A stretch of 64,000 nucleotides of DNA from NCBI GenBank assembly GCA_948567375.1, contig OX419755.1, positions 31,315,001-31,379,000 of the forward strand, given 5' to 3'. This DNA is from Lunularia cruciata (taxonomy: Eukaryota; Streptophyta; Marchantiopsida; Lunulariales; Lunulariaceae). The position numbers and the translations under genes are program-made. Of the stretch, positions 10,396-20,843 are shown one piece after another (the first letter of the stretch is position 1; every line of letters starts with the position of its first letter). Under the pieces are notes generated by a model, which saw only the letters and a list, made by a program, of their open reading frames with translations, was not told the DNA's origin and ran no database searches.

Positions 10396-11163
10396 AAGTT
10401 GATTTTGCATCCAAATGTGAGCCTACATTGTAATCAGGTTTTTGCTAAATTTCTGCTGCCTTTTTGGAGTAAAATTCATTGATCTCCAATTAATTTCTTG
10501 GTTGCCGTAAGATGATGCAAATCATTTTCCATAACTCGTGCTATCTCCCTCACCACACTAATATATATAGATATGAACCAACACACCAATGCAAAACTAC
10601 AAAACCCACCGGTTTAGTTTACTGACAAGAGCATTTGCACTGCATTCGCATTTGCGAATGGTGAATTTGAATTTGAATTTGAATTGTTGAGTGCTGCATT
10701 TTGGATCCGCCAAAAAATTTCATAAATTCCACTCTAAGAATCACCCACCAGAAAAATGTGGCAACTCTCTCAAGAAGCCACATCATCTCTTTTGACAGTC
10801 ATTTATTTCACTATGGAACTTCTAAACATCCGTAGTATAGCGTCTGATTTTCATAAATGAATGCAAATTGCATGTGACATACCGTATAATAATTTATGAA
10901 GTGTTCATTTATTAACACCTCATCTCCTTACAGAGTTCACTAAAAATAGTTACGAAGTTTGTTATTTATCCCATAGACATCCGTCAAAACTATTTCTGAA
11001 ACTCCCTATTGTTCATCTTGCTTGTTCAGGTATCTTAGGCGCTATAGAAGATTCCTCTTATCGATGCTATTGGGGAAAAAGGCAACCGCGTAGGAAAAAC
11101 AAAGGCTTGATGGGAAGACCTCATCAAGCCGTACAAGGGAGAGACAAAAAAGGTAACATGGGG

Positions 11164-11604
11164 CTAAGCCCCAATAGAGTCTATATGAGAAATCTGCCCT
11201 ACTGCACCTAAGATATCCGAGTTATGCAAGTCGTATGGTCTACACACAACCAGAGCATCCAAAGAAACATCAACTAATGTGATTGCTCTCCTATGGATTG
11301 CACCAAACACTGCACTATATAGAACAATTGACACATGCTGTCTAAAATATGTTACAAAGTATGAGAGTGAGAGTGATACCCCTTGACGCCTAACATGATA
11401 AGCTCTCGCGCACTCCCTAACAAATGTGTCAAATGTTATGTCCATCGATCCATATAACTCCAAGGCTAGAGGAACAAAGAGGTGAACTTGTTGCATGCCA
11501 CTATACTTGGAAACCTTGCAACTTGCTGCTGCACTTGCCACCCATCCAGGGAGATGGGTAATCACTCCCTCCAAAACTGTATCTTGTGTAGGGTCCGTGA
11601 CCAT
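11164..11604 (-). pseudogene. LINE copy B: C-terminal domain of the RT polyprotein
   Basis: This 146-codon frame holds the last part of the element's protein. It aligns with the decayed 4700-4870 stretch of copy A and with the plus-strand scrap at 37085-37200 ('RRAITxxDxSLDAxxxC', then 'DILGxV'). Three copies agreeing supports a real coding domain. It is separated from the RT frame at 11940-12449 by frame changes, so this copy is not functional. Its true N-terminus lies upstream in the RT. Confidence 0.7.
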
Positions 11605-11939
11605 GACATCCGCTTATGTCACTCGATTATATCGGACCAAATATAAGTCTACCTTGACACGTGTCGTCTGCAAAGCATACGAACGCTCCCTCCAAGCCAA
11701 GTATCCACTCTCTCGTGCCATAGCAAACACTATTATGCTAATGCACGGTCAAGCTAGGATCCAAGAGCTTGCACCCTTGCCAGAGCAAGAGCGAAGACGT
11801 GCTCTAGTAGCCTGAGGAATGGACAAGTCGACTAAGAGAGAATGTAGCATATGCTCACACTGTCACTCCATCAAGGAAGACTCTAAACCTCTAGTCCAAT
11901 CGGACGATAGTGAAGCAAAAGGCGGACAATCCTCCATGC

Positions 11940-12449
11940 TCATGAGGATAGACTATCTCTCGTCTGCCACAATAATACCTGGAGAGAAAAGGATCCTCCC
12001 TCCACCTCTATCACATAAGTCTCCAAAACCGGCTTATCAGCAATCACAAAACGAGAGGAAAGTAGGGGTGCTGAGAGAGCCCAACTACCCAAAAATGCTA
12101 TAGGTGCAATCTCCTCCATAGATAGCAAGCTAACCACACCACATGAGATCGGCAGAGCCATTTGTCTACGTGCCAAATCCCTTGTCACACACTCAAAACT
12201 CCATGGTCCAATAATATCACCAAAGATTCCCATAATCCTCCCATAAAATGCTCTCAAACTTGAAAGGAAGTACGATGAGGGAGGAATTGTGTGGATGAGG
12301 TAGGATGGTCGACGAGCAATACTGGAGGAGAGTATACCAAATACCACCTGCGGATGTCCTAGTAATGGAAGGTCATTCACATGGAGAACATCCTCTGCAA
12401 GTACGGCGTCTAAGAAACGTGTGACGAAATCCTCCGATCCTATTGGCAC
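11940..12449 (-). pseudogene. LINE copy B: RT thumb/connection frame
   Basis: The 169-codon frame holds 'VGSEDF'-like 'IGSEDFVTRFLDAVL', 'DLPLLGHPQVVFGILSSSIARR', 'GIFGDIIGPWSFE' and 'ALPISCGVVSLLSMEEIAPIAFLGSWAL'. It is clearly homologous to 3673-4140. The catalytic palm of the RT is missing because the insertion is truncated near 12510. Confidence 0.75.
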
Positions 12450-12570
12450 TCTAAGAACACGAAGTCCATATGTGGATGTGATACACCCTTCTGGAAGCTC
12501 AAGGTGGGGAGTGATACCTAAAAGGGAATTTGGTACTAAAGGGGAATTTGGAATTTGGTAAATCGATACT

Positions 12571-12660
12571 ATTTGGGCTTAGCCACAATAACACACTTCG
12601 TCTTTTCCTTGTACGGTCTTGATGGAAAACTTTCATCCTTCTTGTGGTCGCACTCTCCCT
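12571..12660 (+). repeat. LINE 3'-end fragment
   Basis: The order 'gggcttagccacaat', 'tcttttccttgtacggtcttgatgg', 'catccttc' and 'gtggtcgcac' matches the LINE tail, on the strand opposite to copy B beside it. It is a separate truncated insertion. Confidence 0.6.
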
Positions 12661-13885
12661 TGTACACAAGTCAGGAGGTTTAGTTTCTCTTGTATACCCT
12701 GTCACTCGAGCGATTCTTCTTACTTCGTTTCTCTCTCCTGCCAATAATGACACAAAAACTAAGCCTGCCCTGCGGTATCGCGAGGAATTGGTTGATGAGG
12801 TTGAAGGAGTTGGCCGTTTCTCAAACCTGCGATAATTTACACTCAATGAATTCCTCTGCATTACAGTGAACGCTATAAGAACAAAGTCTAACTGGTCAAG
12901 AATTTCAGTGCCAACGCGGGCTGGAAAAGCCCACGTCAACATTGGGGTAAGTCAAGTCTAGTGGCCAACTTAGGGTACAGTACTGTTAAGTCCTTGTCTG
13001 CATGAGAAACCCAATCACTTGCAAACGCTACGAATGACTCTAGAGCCTGCAGTTGGACGGAGTACATCTAACATATAGAGTGGCAGCTCCTACGGGAAAT
13101 TATAGTGATCATGAAGGCGCAATTAAGGATGCTGTACAGAAAAGATATTTCTGACAGACGTGCATTGTTGTTGGAGAATATGAGGACGGATGAATGAATG
13201 TTGAGAAGCTATGCCACAGTGCTGTACCTTAGTTGAATAGACACATATACTGTACTGTATTTTGCTCCAAATCTTGCCTCAGTGTTAATGTAACTTGATG
13301 AAAGGGTACTGGAAGGATAAGAACCTTTTAATCCCCTTCTATTGCTGCTACCCAAATCCTGATCGACGAGCTTCGCTGCAAGCGAAGTTACTTAGACTTT
13401 ATAGGACGGGGAGGAATCAATCTACAGCCATATTAGATCGTCCATAGAAATCTATTAAAGGGACCCTACTTAATTTGATGTGTTACTTAGCATATTTGCG
13501 AGACAAGATGTTGAGCGTTGTATGTATGAAGGATTCCCACGAGATTTTAGATAAACTTGAAAGAAACGTGAAATTCAAAACAATAAGCAGCAAAGTTTCC
13601 ACGTTTGGGTTCGTTGATATTTGTTCGATGGATGATTGCTTTTAACGATTCTCCATGTAAATTTTGCGAAGAGTAATCTGCTCGGGAAGGAAACTGCATG
13701 CCCCAACCAATCAATGACTATACAGGAACGACTCAACGAACCGTACAGACGAAGATTTGCTAAACAAGATTTACATGTTTGAGAAGTACGTAATCGCTTG
13801 ACGATTGCCATCAGTCGAGAAACTTCAAAGTGTCAAAAAGTTGCTTCCTGTTCTAAAAGTTAGCCGTAGCTGAAATAAACGGACG
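12661..13885. other. 3' flank of the DRC3-like gene; no gene seen
   Basis: Apart from chance frames (12499-12942 and 13575-13811 on the minus strand) nothing is recognisable. Position 12975 carries one of the GTACNGTAC palindromes scattered through the gene island. The 3' untranslated region of the DRC3-like gene should end here, but I cannot place its polyadenylation site. Confidence 0.4.
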
Positions 13886-16800
13886 TTAAGCGCGAGGAAT
13901 AAGTGAAGGAGCTTGAGTAATTGAGCGTTTGAGTTCTGCAGTAAAACTGCCCTGTCGACTTTCTGAGCCGAGTTTCGAGTGGCTGCGATGGCTTGTTTCA
14001 CCCTGGTTGAATATAACACTTGCACGCTGCAGCCTGTGCAGCTCAGTGGTGACATCTTGCACGTTGTTGCCATGTATATACCATGTTTCCAGTATTCGCT
14101 CTCGGTTACGTTTGATTGCCGCAAACTTGGCCGTTTCTGTAATTGTCTTTCTTGTAATCTCTTCATTTTTAAGCTTTTCATCCTCCTGTGACACCATCAG
14201 TGCGTCAGTAAACTTCTGATCCCAGTCATGGGTGGCACTGTTCAGCTTCAGCTATCGGTGTGTGGTGCCAAATCCTGCCCTTTCCTGCCTTGTCCGGTCA
14301 GTTATGCTCTTCCTGTCTGTAATGAGGACAAATGTTTGATCCGACGATGGATGCCTGGCCCTTTGCAGTACGCGTCCCGTTGGTCGGTTAGTTTGTTCTG
14401 CAAAACCTGTTCATGTTTGGCACTCGATGGTTTCGATCTAAATACTAGTATGTGGCCCTGCATTCGTCAGCTTGTTGCCGAATAGGTCCACCTCTGAGAG
14501 AAGTGCACCAAAAATACTTCATGTACTTCGTGGAAGAGACCGATGTGGGGAAAGAACCCTGCCTCGGACAGAGGCAGGGTCCCTTTTATCTTCAAAAAAA
14601 GACACAACCGGCTCTTGCACCTTGCCGTAAGAGCAGGGAGGTCGGGAGAAAAAAGTTTTCATGACTTAAGAAACCTTTGTTTGAAGAAGGGCCTTCTTCT
14701 TGTTAGGAACGGGAAGAAGTCCATGAGCCCCACTTGACGCAGATGATAAGCACGGTAGTTTTATTATTAGTGAAGTCCTCTCAGTTGCGCTTGTCCAGTT
14801 CCAGTGGGCCACATGATGAATCAGATCTCGAGAGAACGGCAGCAGGCTCCGGAGAGCATGGGCTGAACGGTCCTGGGACCGAGGGAGAGGAGATAGCCGA
14901 CTTTGACATATAATTGAACGTTTGACTCCATTAGCTTCATCACCCTGAATCCCAACGGTGATCTTTCCTTCCTAGTTGTTGCAGTATGCCATAGGTTGTA
15001 CTATAGAGTGGACCAGGGACAAAAGGAACTGAGCATAAACAACAGTAGCCAGTGCACGAGAGAAAGAAGTCTGCTTTTCGATGGTCATATTAACTGACGA
15101 CACCCAGGTGACATGAGACACTGGAAGGAAGCCACCACTTAGTTTGACAGGTCTACTAGACCTGCTCTCACAACCTGCTAAACGGTTTGGTGAAAATATT
15201 GAAGAAGAGAAAAGATCAGATCCCACTCTAACCTACCGAGCTAAGATTGCCAGACTCTAAGGACAGCATAGGATTCTATTCTTCAGCTGGGTCTCAGAAC
15301 AAAGAAAGAAAGAAAGGGAATTGTGTAACTCTCTTACCTCGTTCGATACCTTTCTCTGTCTGACCAGCATGAGTGATTGTCAGCAAGTCTGTGAAGGAAA
15401 ATATAATTTTGTTCAAGAAAGTGTGTGATGAGGAGAAAAAACTGTACCGACGAGTCGATTGTAAGCGTATGCGCGTCATGGGAAGCTTGGATGGCGTTGA
15501 TCAGCATATCTTTGTCTTTCAGCAGCTGCAGTGTACAAAGAAGCAGAGTTGTTCTTAGTCCTCAGACCTGCTCATCGTCGTAGCTGTGTATGTAACGAAT
15601 CAACTCTCTACATGTAGATAGACAAAAGGCTCTGCCATTCGTTGGTAGGCCTGCTAGTGGTCGTTGTTATTCACGTCCTCAATAAGGGAAACGGAAATAA
15701 TGTTGCACAAAATGCCAGGTCTGCTCTTCTGGAAGTTGTATAATCGTTCGACATCTTGACGGTCCAAAATGATCAGACGTTCAAGGCGCAAGTATGGAAA
15801 AATAGAAAAGATCTTCAATCCGGATTTTCTTCCCTTGCTTTCTCCGTGGACCATGTGACCATCGCGTTGATCCGTCAATCCTAAGTCTAGAAACGTTTCT
15901 CCTAGAAGTTCGAAGATAGAATACTGGGATCTGGCCCTCTGAAGTATAACACGCGGAGACTCATAGCAGTAACCTCCGTAATTTAACTAGGAACTTCTAC
16001 TTGGACTTATTTGGCAGTCAAAAAGCAGTAGCTCAAGCGCAACAACCGCTTCCCGGAAGCGAGCCCTTGATACAATCACATTCATGCATGGCTTTGGACA
16101 ATGGGTAAGCGAGATTGCTGGAGATGGCCCAAACGATCTTTAACTGATGGACACCACTGCATGTGACAGTTGCTGAGGTCTTGCATCTCTTATAGTCGGG
16201 AAATAAGTAGAAGAACACTTATAAGAGCTGTAGCTAGTGACCAAGCAGGCGATCTAGAGTGCAATCAGGTTTCCCAATAAGCTAGAGTTCGTCCCGTGCT
16301 ATGGGCCACAGGTGTCGGAAAGGTACGAGGAAACAGATAGCTGAGATAGCTCATAGGTGTTGCCAATCCAAGACCAATTTCGGGTCCGTGTCCTTTCAGA
16401 ACCGGTTGTACACTATTCTACCTATAGGATCCAATGGAGCAATTGAATTCAGGATATTTTGCTGGATAGACCAGCGACCTGTAGTAAGTGCGGGAATACA
16501 TACAGAATCTTTTAGCAACAAAATCCACACTGATGTTCGAGAATATTCTTATCGTTTCTTCAACATTCCGAGTAATGTTGGAACAGTCTTTTGAAAAACT
16601 TACATGTCTCGCTTGCACTGCACAAAACTACTCGAAGTCTACGAAGCTGATAGAACCCTCAACAACTGAAACAAGGCATGCAAAAGTTCAGCCAAACATT
16701 TCATCATGTCAGGAGAGAGGATTTACCATGCGAGCCTCGTCGGATTCTACCTCCTCGTCCATGTCCGTCAGGATATACTTCTCCAGGAGGGATGAAGCTT

Positions 16801-19800
16801 GCATAAGAACGGTCTCTGAAGCTTTGTTTTCAGCATTTCTTAGCACTCCGAAAGTTCTCAAGAGTCAAGATCAAGAACTTTCTTACTGATTATTTTTAGG
16901 TGAATAGATTGATGAATATTCCACGAGTTTTACATGTAATGAGCTTCCCGTCAATACATTCTCAAAGATCTCTTAAGAGTCCTGTGAGCGCAACTCATGT
17001 GTAGCTTAATGAAGATACAAAAGATATCTTTTTCATGGAGGCAAAGAAATGTTAGACACAGCCTTCGGTACTAGTGAAAGGATATTAATTTGCAAAGTGC
17101 TGTTTGCTGATGTCGATCATATTGTAAATTGTTTCTTGGAACTGCATCCACAAGTGCTGTGATGCACCAAATGGTCGAGAAAAATTAAGTCCTCTGAAGA
17201 AAACTTGCATACAGACAATTTTACTTGCTCCATTGATATAAAATTGTGAATCTCAGCGGTAAAATCTACCTGAACTTCATCAAAACAAACAACTTCCAGC
17301 TCCATCAATTGATATTTCATGGCATCGTTTTCAACCAAAAGAGCATTCAGTTTCTCCTCGCCCGTGGCACGATCTTCCAGAGCTTCTTGAAATGTCTACA
17401 CGACATAAGAAGCTTAATAACTTATACATAAAAGGTAAAAGTCGTCTCTTGGCTTCCTAATTAGTTTCACCAACATCTTAACGGACTTCATGAAAGGGTA
17501 ACTACTGCCCTGATCGATCTGTGCGTTCGAGACAAATCTTACAAGTCTTACGAATGATACATAATCTACAGTACCAGGTTATGTAAAGATCATATCCAAA
17601 TTTCGGAGCAACAAAAGTCAGCTTACTATCAAAGACTTAGATCTACACTGCCGAGTAAAAGGACAGATAGTGTCAACTCCATATAGCCACAAATTTTATT
17701 AATTGCCCCGTCCCGACTAATGCTGGACACCGGACTACATGCGGGTTTCTTTATCGAACGAGACGAGAGTGTCTTTGTCTCCAATATCTGCTGTAGTGAA
17801 TCTGGAAGTTAGGAAGACTGACGTAGCACTCGAGGCCGCAAGAACTTTAGATCAGGCACAGTCAAACAAACAGTTTTGCATTGTGCAAAGGCTGGCAAGT
17901 GTCACTTGCACCTTCTTTTTCAGCTCCTCCATATTGTTAACAAGAGCTCGACTTTCATCATCTCGTTTACCAACATCTTCGTTCAGAGCTGCTTGCCATA
18001 GCTTGATTTCTGCTTCCTTTATGTAATGCAAGTCAATGATCGTAGTCTTTAAGTCTGTTGTAGCAGACAAGTGCTTCTCCCTGTACCTATTTACCATGAT
18101 GATTGTCAATGAGAGATGTTCTTTGAGGCAAGGTACACAACGTACCAAGTGCAGCGTATGACCTTAACTTAGTGAAGCAACTTCACAGACATGTTTGGTG
18201 GCAGAGCCTCCTCAGATGTATCAGCTGATCGAATTCCATGACTCAAAAAAATGCATCCAAACAAGGACTTCCTGAACCGACTTGATTATAAAAGATGATA
18301 CATGTAGGCGTGAGCAAATCTGTTAGGAAGGGGTGACTCATACTCAATAAACGCTTCAAGAAGGGTAGGAACTTCATTCAATCTCTCATGCTCTGGGTCT
18401 TCAGCCAGAATCTTGTCAAACAATTGATCCAGTCCAACTAGGTTTGCTTTCTGCTCAAGTCCGAATCACAAGGCCGAAGGATATCACTCAGCAACTCCAA
18501 GAGGAGGTAAAGTTGACGCGGACAGAGCAGCAAAGATCTGTGTACGGTACTTACTCTAGATACATCTATCGCACAGAACCATAGACAGTATTTATTCAGC
18601 TAAAAAATTATCCCATGTACGGAGATTATTTTGCTCCAAATGTTTTAGTGGGCATTTGGTCGAATCCGCTTCCGACTCTACATTGCCCAACAAAACAAAG
18701 ACCTCCAAATGCTCACCGCCCTCGAGATGGATTCGTTCCAACATCTGAACGAGTCATGGCCAGATACATTCAGGATAGCTACGGAGTGTTACTCATTTGC
18801 AGCATTTTAGATTCAGAAACAACTCCTGGTTCCCAATCTGAAGTAGCACATGTGTAAAGGACCCACAGGTACAGTGTATGAAAGAGGGTATAACAAACGT
18901 AGAGTGAGGCTGTTTAAGTGTCTCTCGACTTCGACGCTGCAGACATGAAGCCCACTAACAGACCTTCTTCATGTCCATATGACTTTTGACAGATCAAGAT
19001 GGAATTGCCTGCGAGAGCCAGGGTCGAGTTTCAATCCTTCCACCTTGTGAAGTTCATTTTCAGCTCTCTTTGCGAGGCGGAGCTTGATATCGATCTCCTC
19101 TTGAATTTCCTTTTCCTTCAGTTCCTGCAACTCATCCTGATACTGTTCCTTGGCTTGCTCTATCTACAGCATCTCCAGTTCCTCAAGGTATAGGATCAGT
19201 TGAAACTGACTTGGTGTTTGTATCCTCCTTTCAACATGCAAAAAGTTGTTCTGAGCATGCTCAAGATCTTGTAGGCTTTTTAGTGGAGGATCTCATTCTA
19301 GCTACACCTTCATTTTCCATAAAACCCGTCATCTAGTTCACGGCTTCTTGTCGTGGACGTTCCATGATATTTTGGTTATCATTCTTTCACAAATTCTACA
19401 GGTATTGTTTCCCTAATTGTCGGGTTGGTTTGTCACTGGTTGAGTTGAATCCAAGAGAGTACCTCCTTCTGAAAGCAAAGCTTGTGGTCCAGGTAAAGCA
19501 AGTTCCGCATGAATGCAATTACGTAGAGCCGGTACTCGGGGTCCTGTACACACAAGGCAGCTAACCTTGAGCTGTACCACCAACCACTGTCCATGTCACA
19601 TCCCTGCTCAAGCAGACTAACCACTAGAAGCTCCAGTTCATGTCCAACACTAAGCAGAAATTATAATGCTCATTATCGGCATGAATTACCTTGGATATGG
19701 GATTACCATCAAGACATAGGAGGCGAATCTTGCGAAATTGTCGAAAATACGCCACCTTGTGCAACAGAGCCAAATGGGTCATTTCGAGTACGGAAGTAGT

Positions 19801-20843
19801 GACCATCAAATAATCACAATGCAGATTTTCACCGAAGATTGGAGCCAGAGATTTCTGGTCTGTTTTTTCTGTTAAGAGGTAATGTGATTCAGATTCAAAA
19901 GAGCTACGGAACGGGAATCAGCAGCTGGACCAACGGCCAGCATTAATTGTAGAGTAATACTACCAACAGTTTATAATTTAGAGAGAGAATCAAGTAGCAT
20001 ACGAAATGGCCGCCCTCGTCATATGCATGTTCCTCTCTAAAAGCAGCGCGTGTGCAGTTCTATACATTTTGAATCATAGCAAATGTCGTACATCTTCCAG
20101 CTCTGTGATAAGATTATATCCTATTGACAGCGAGACGAGATCTTCAAGCATCTCAAGGCCTTCAAGGTGAGAAATTTTGTTGTGATACAGAGATAAGTCT
20201 GTCAGGCCTGTAAGTGTCTCAAGACCTTGAATTTTCTCTATGTTGTTGAATGAGAGATCTGGGGATACAAACATGTATCAATGAGTGTATTCGGGTATAC
20301 TTGCTCCAAAGAAAGTCTAGCAGAACATATGCTAATCGACCATATCCCCTCATTGAATTAAAATATATATTTTGTGCCGTAAGGGATAAGCTCTGCGTAT
20401 TAGAGCCCCAATGCCAGATCACCTTGATATTATTCGGAACAACCAAACTCGCCTGAGAAGACCCGTAGTAGGATTTAATATGATGCGGAAAAAGCTCTGC
20501 AGCTCGGACCCATGAACAGAAGAGCTTTGATCCTATGAACACAGAAGTACCGAAAGCTAATGGATGACAGGACTGTAGCTAGTCTGGAGAAGGAACCTAC
20601 CAAGTTGGGTGAGATTTTTGAGATGCGAAATGTTTTTTATCTCAGAAAGCTGATTATTATCCACCATCAGCCTCGTGAGACATTCAAAGCCAGCAAGATA
20701 ATTGATCTCTTTTATGTCTGCATCACCATCCAGATAAAATTTCGATGTTGTGAAACGAGAATAAATACGAATGCCTTTGAAGAAATGCCACTCTGGTCGA
20801 TAACAGCTTACGTTCTCACCCTCATCTAGTCCAGGAGGAAGAG
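13886..20843 (-). CDS. DRC3: Dynein regulatory complex subunit 3-like protein (LRR plus coiled coil)
   Basis: DRC3 (LRRC48/FAP134) is a subunit of the nexin-dynein regulatory complex linking doublet microtubules in motile flagella. Exons read on the minus strand: 20601-20843, 20092-20258, 19690-19755, 19463-19543, 19044-19163, 18344-18450, 17912-18086, 17270-17395, 16727-about 16862, 15448-15525 and 13886-14251. Most junctions keep phase. The N-terminal exons encode SDS22-type LRRs ('DLSFNNIEKIQGLETL', 'LSLYHNKISHLEGLEML') and the LRR cap ('DPEYRLYVIAFM', 'LLYLDHKL'). Coiled coil follows ('IEQAKEQYQDELQELKEKE'), then DRC3-typical blocks: 'LFDKILAEDPE', 'LMELEVVCFDEVQ', 'LLEKYILTDMDEE', 'KDKDMLINAIQASHDAH' and 'RNRERILETWYIHGN'. 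One or two small exons (about 17.4-17.9 and 15.6-16.7 kb) and the N-terminal exons above 20.85 kb are unresolved. Flowering plants lack this gene, so it points to a plant with swimming sperm. Confidence 0.8.
14556..14580. repeat. GC-rich 10-bp perfect hairpin in a DRC3 intron
   Basis: The arms ACCCTGCCTC and GAGGCAGGGT pair perfectly around a 5-base loop (GGACA) and are followed by a short T run. It resembles a bacterial terminator in shape, but the surroundings are a plant intron, so I treat it as a structure of unknown role. Confidence 0.6.

Larger units (their letters stand above)
9689..11010. mobile_element. Non-autonomous TIR element, PIF/Harbinger-like, 1.3 kb
   Basis: The left end reads GGGGGTTTCAGAAATAGTT and the right end is the inverse, AACTATTTCTGAAACTCCC. 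The 19-base terminal inverted repeats differ at one position. Left-flank TTA and right-flank TAT resemble the 3-base TWA target duplications of Harbinger elements, but the match is imperfect (ATT/ATT is an alternative reading). No transposase is present. The interior is low-complexity and duplicated DNA. A hAT or other family cannot be excluded. Confidence 0.6.
11030..12510 (-). mobile_element. LINE-like retroelement copy B, 5'-truncated, with 3' end
   Basis: It is an inverted second copy of the element at 2050-4870, starting inside the RT. The frame at 11940-12449 matches copy A's thumb region and is less damaged. The frame at 11164-11604 encodes the C-terminus: 'VTDPTQDTVLEG', 'GWVASAAASCKVSKYSG', 'PLALELYGSMD', 'FVRECARAY', 'YFRQHVSIVLYSAVFGAIHRRA'. 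The charged/PLALE pattern resembles the putative PD-(D/E)XK-like nuclease region found after the RT in some LINE groups; that assignment is inference. The stop codon TAG lies in the middle of the palindrome GGGGCTTAGCCCC. The 3' tail continues to about 11030. The 5' truncation is typical of LINE retrotransposition. Confidence 0.75.

Noticed and set aside
12499-12942. 147-codon minus-strand open frame
   Set aside because: It crosses a LINE-tail fragment and has a composition-driven Arg/Ser/Pro content; no family resemblance.
14556-14590. Rho-independent terminator-like hairpin plus T run
   Set aside because: The context is a eukaryotic intron; bacterial termination is irrelevant here.
14228-14737. 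Cys-rich plus-strand open frames near 14.2-14.7 kb
   Set aside because: They overlap the last exon and intron of the minus-strand DRC3-like gene and show no motif spacing typical of zinc fingers.
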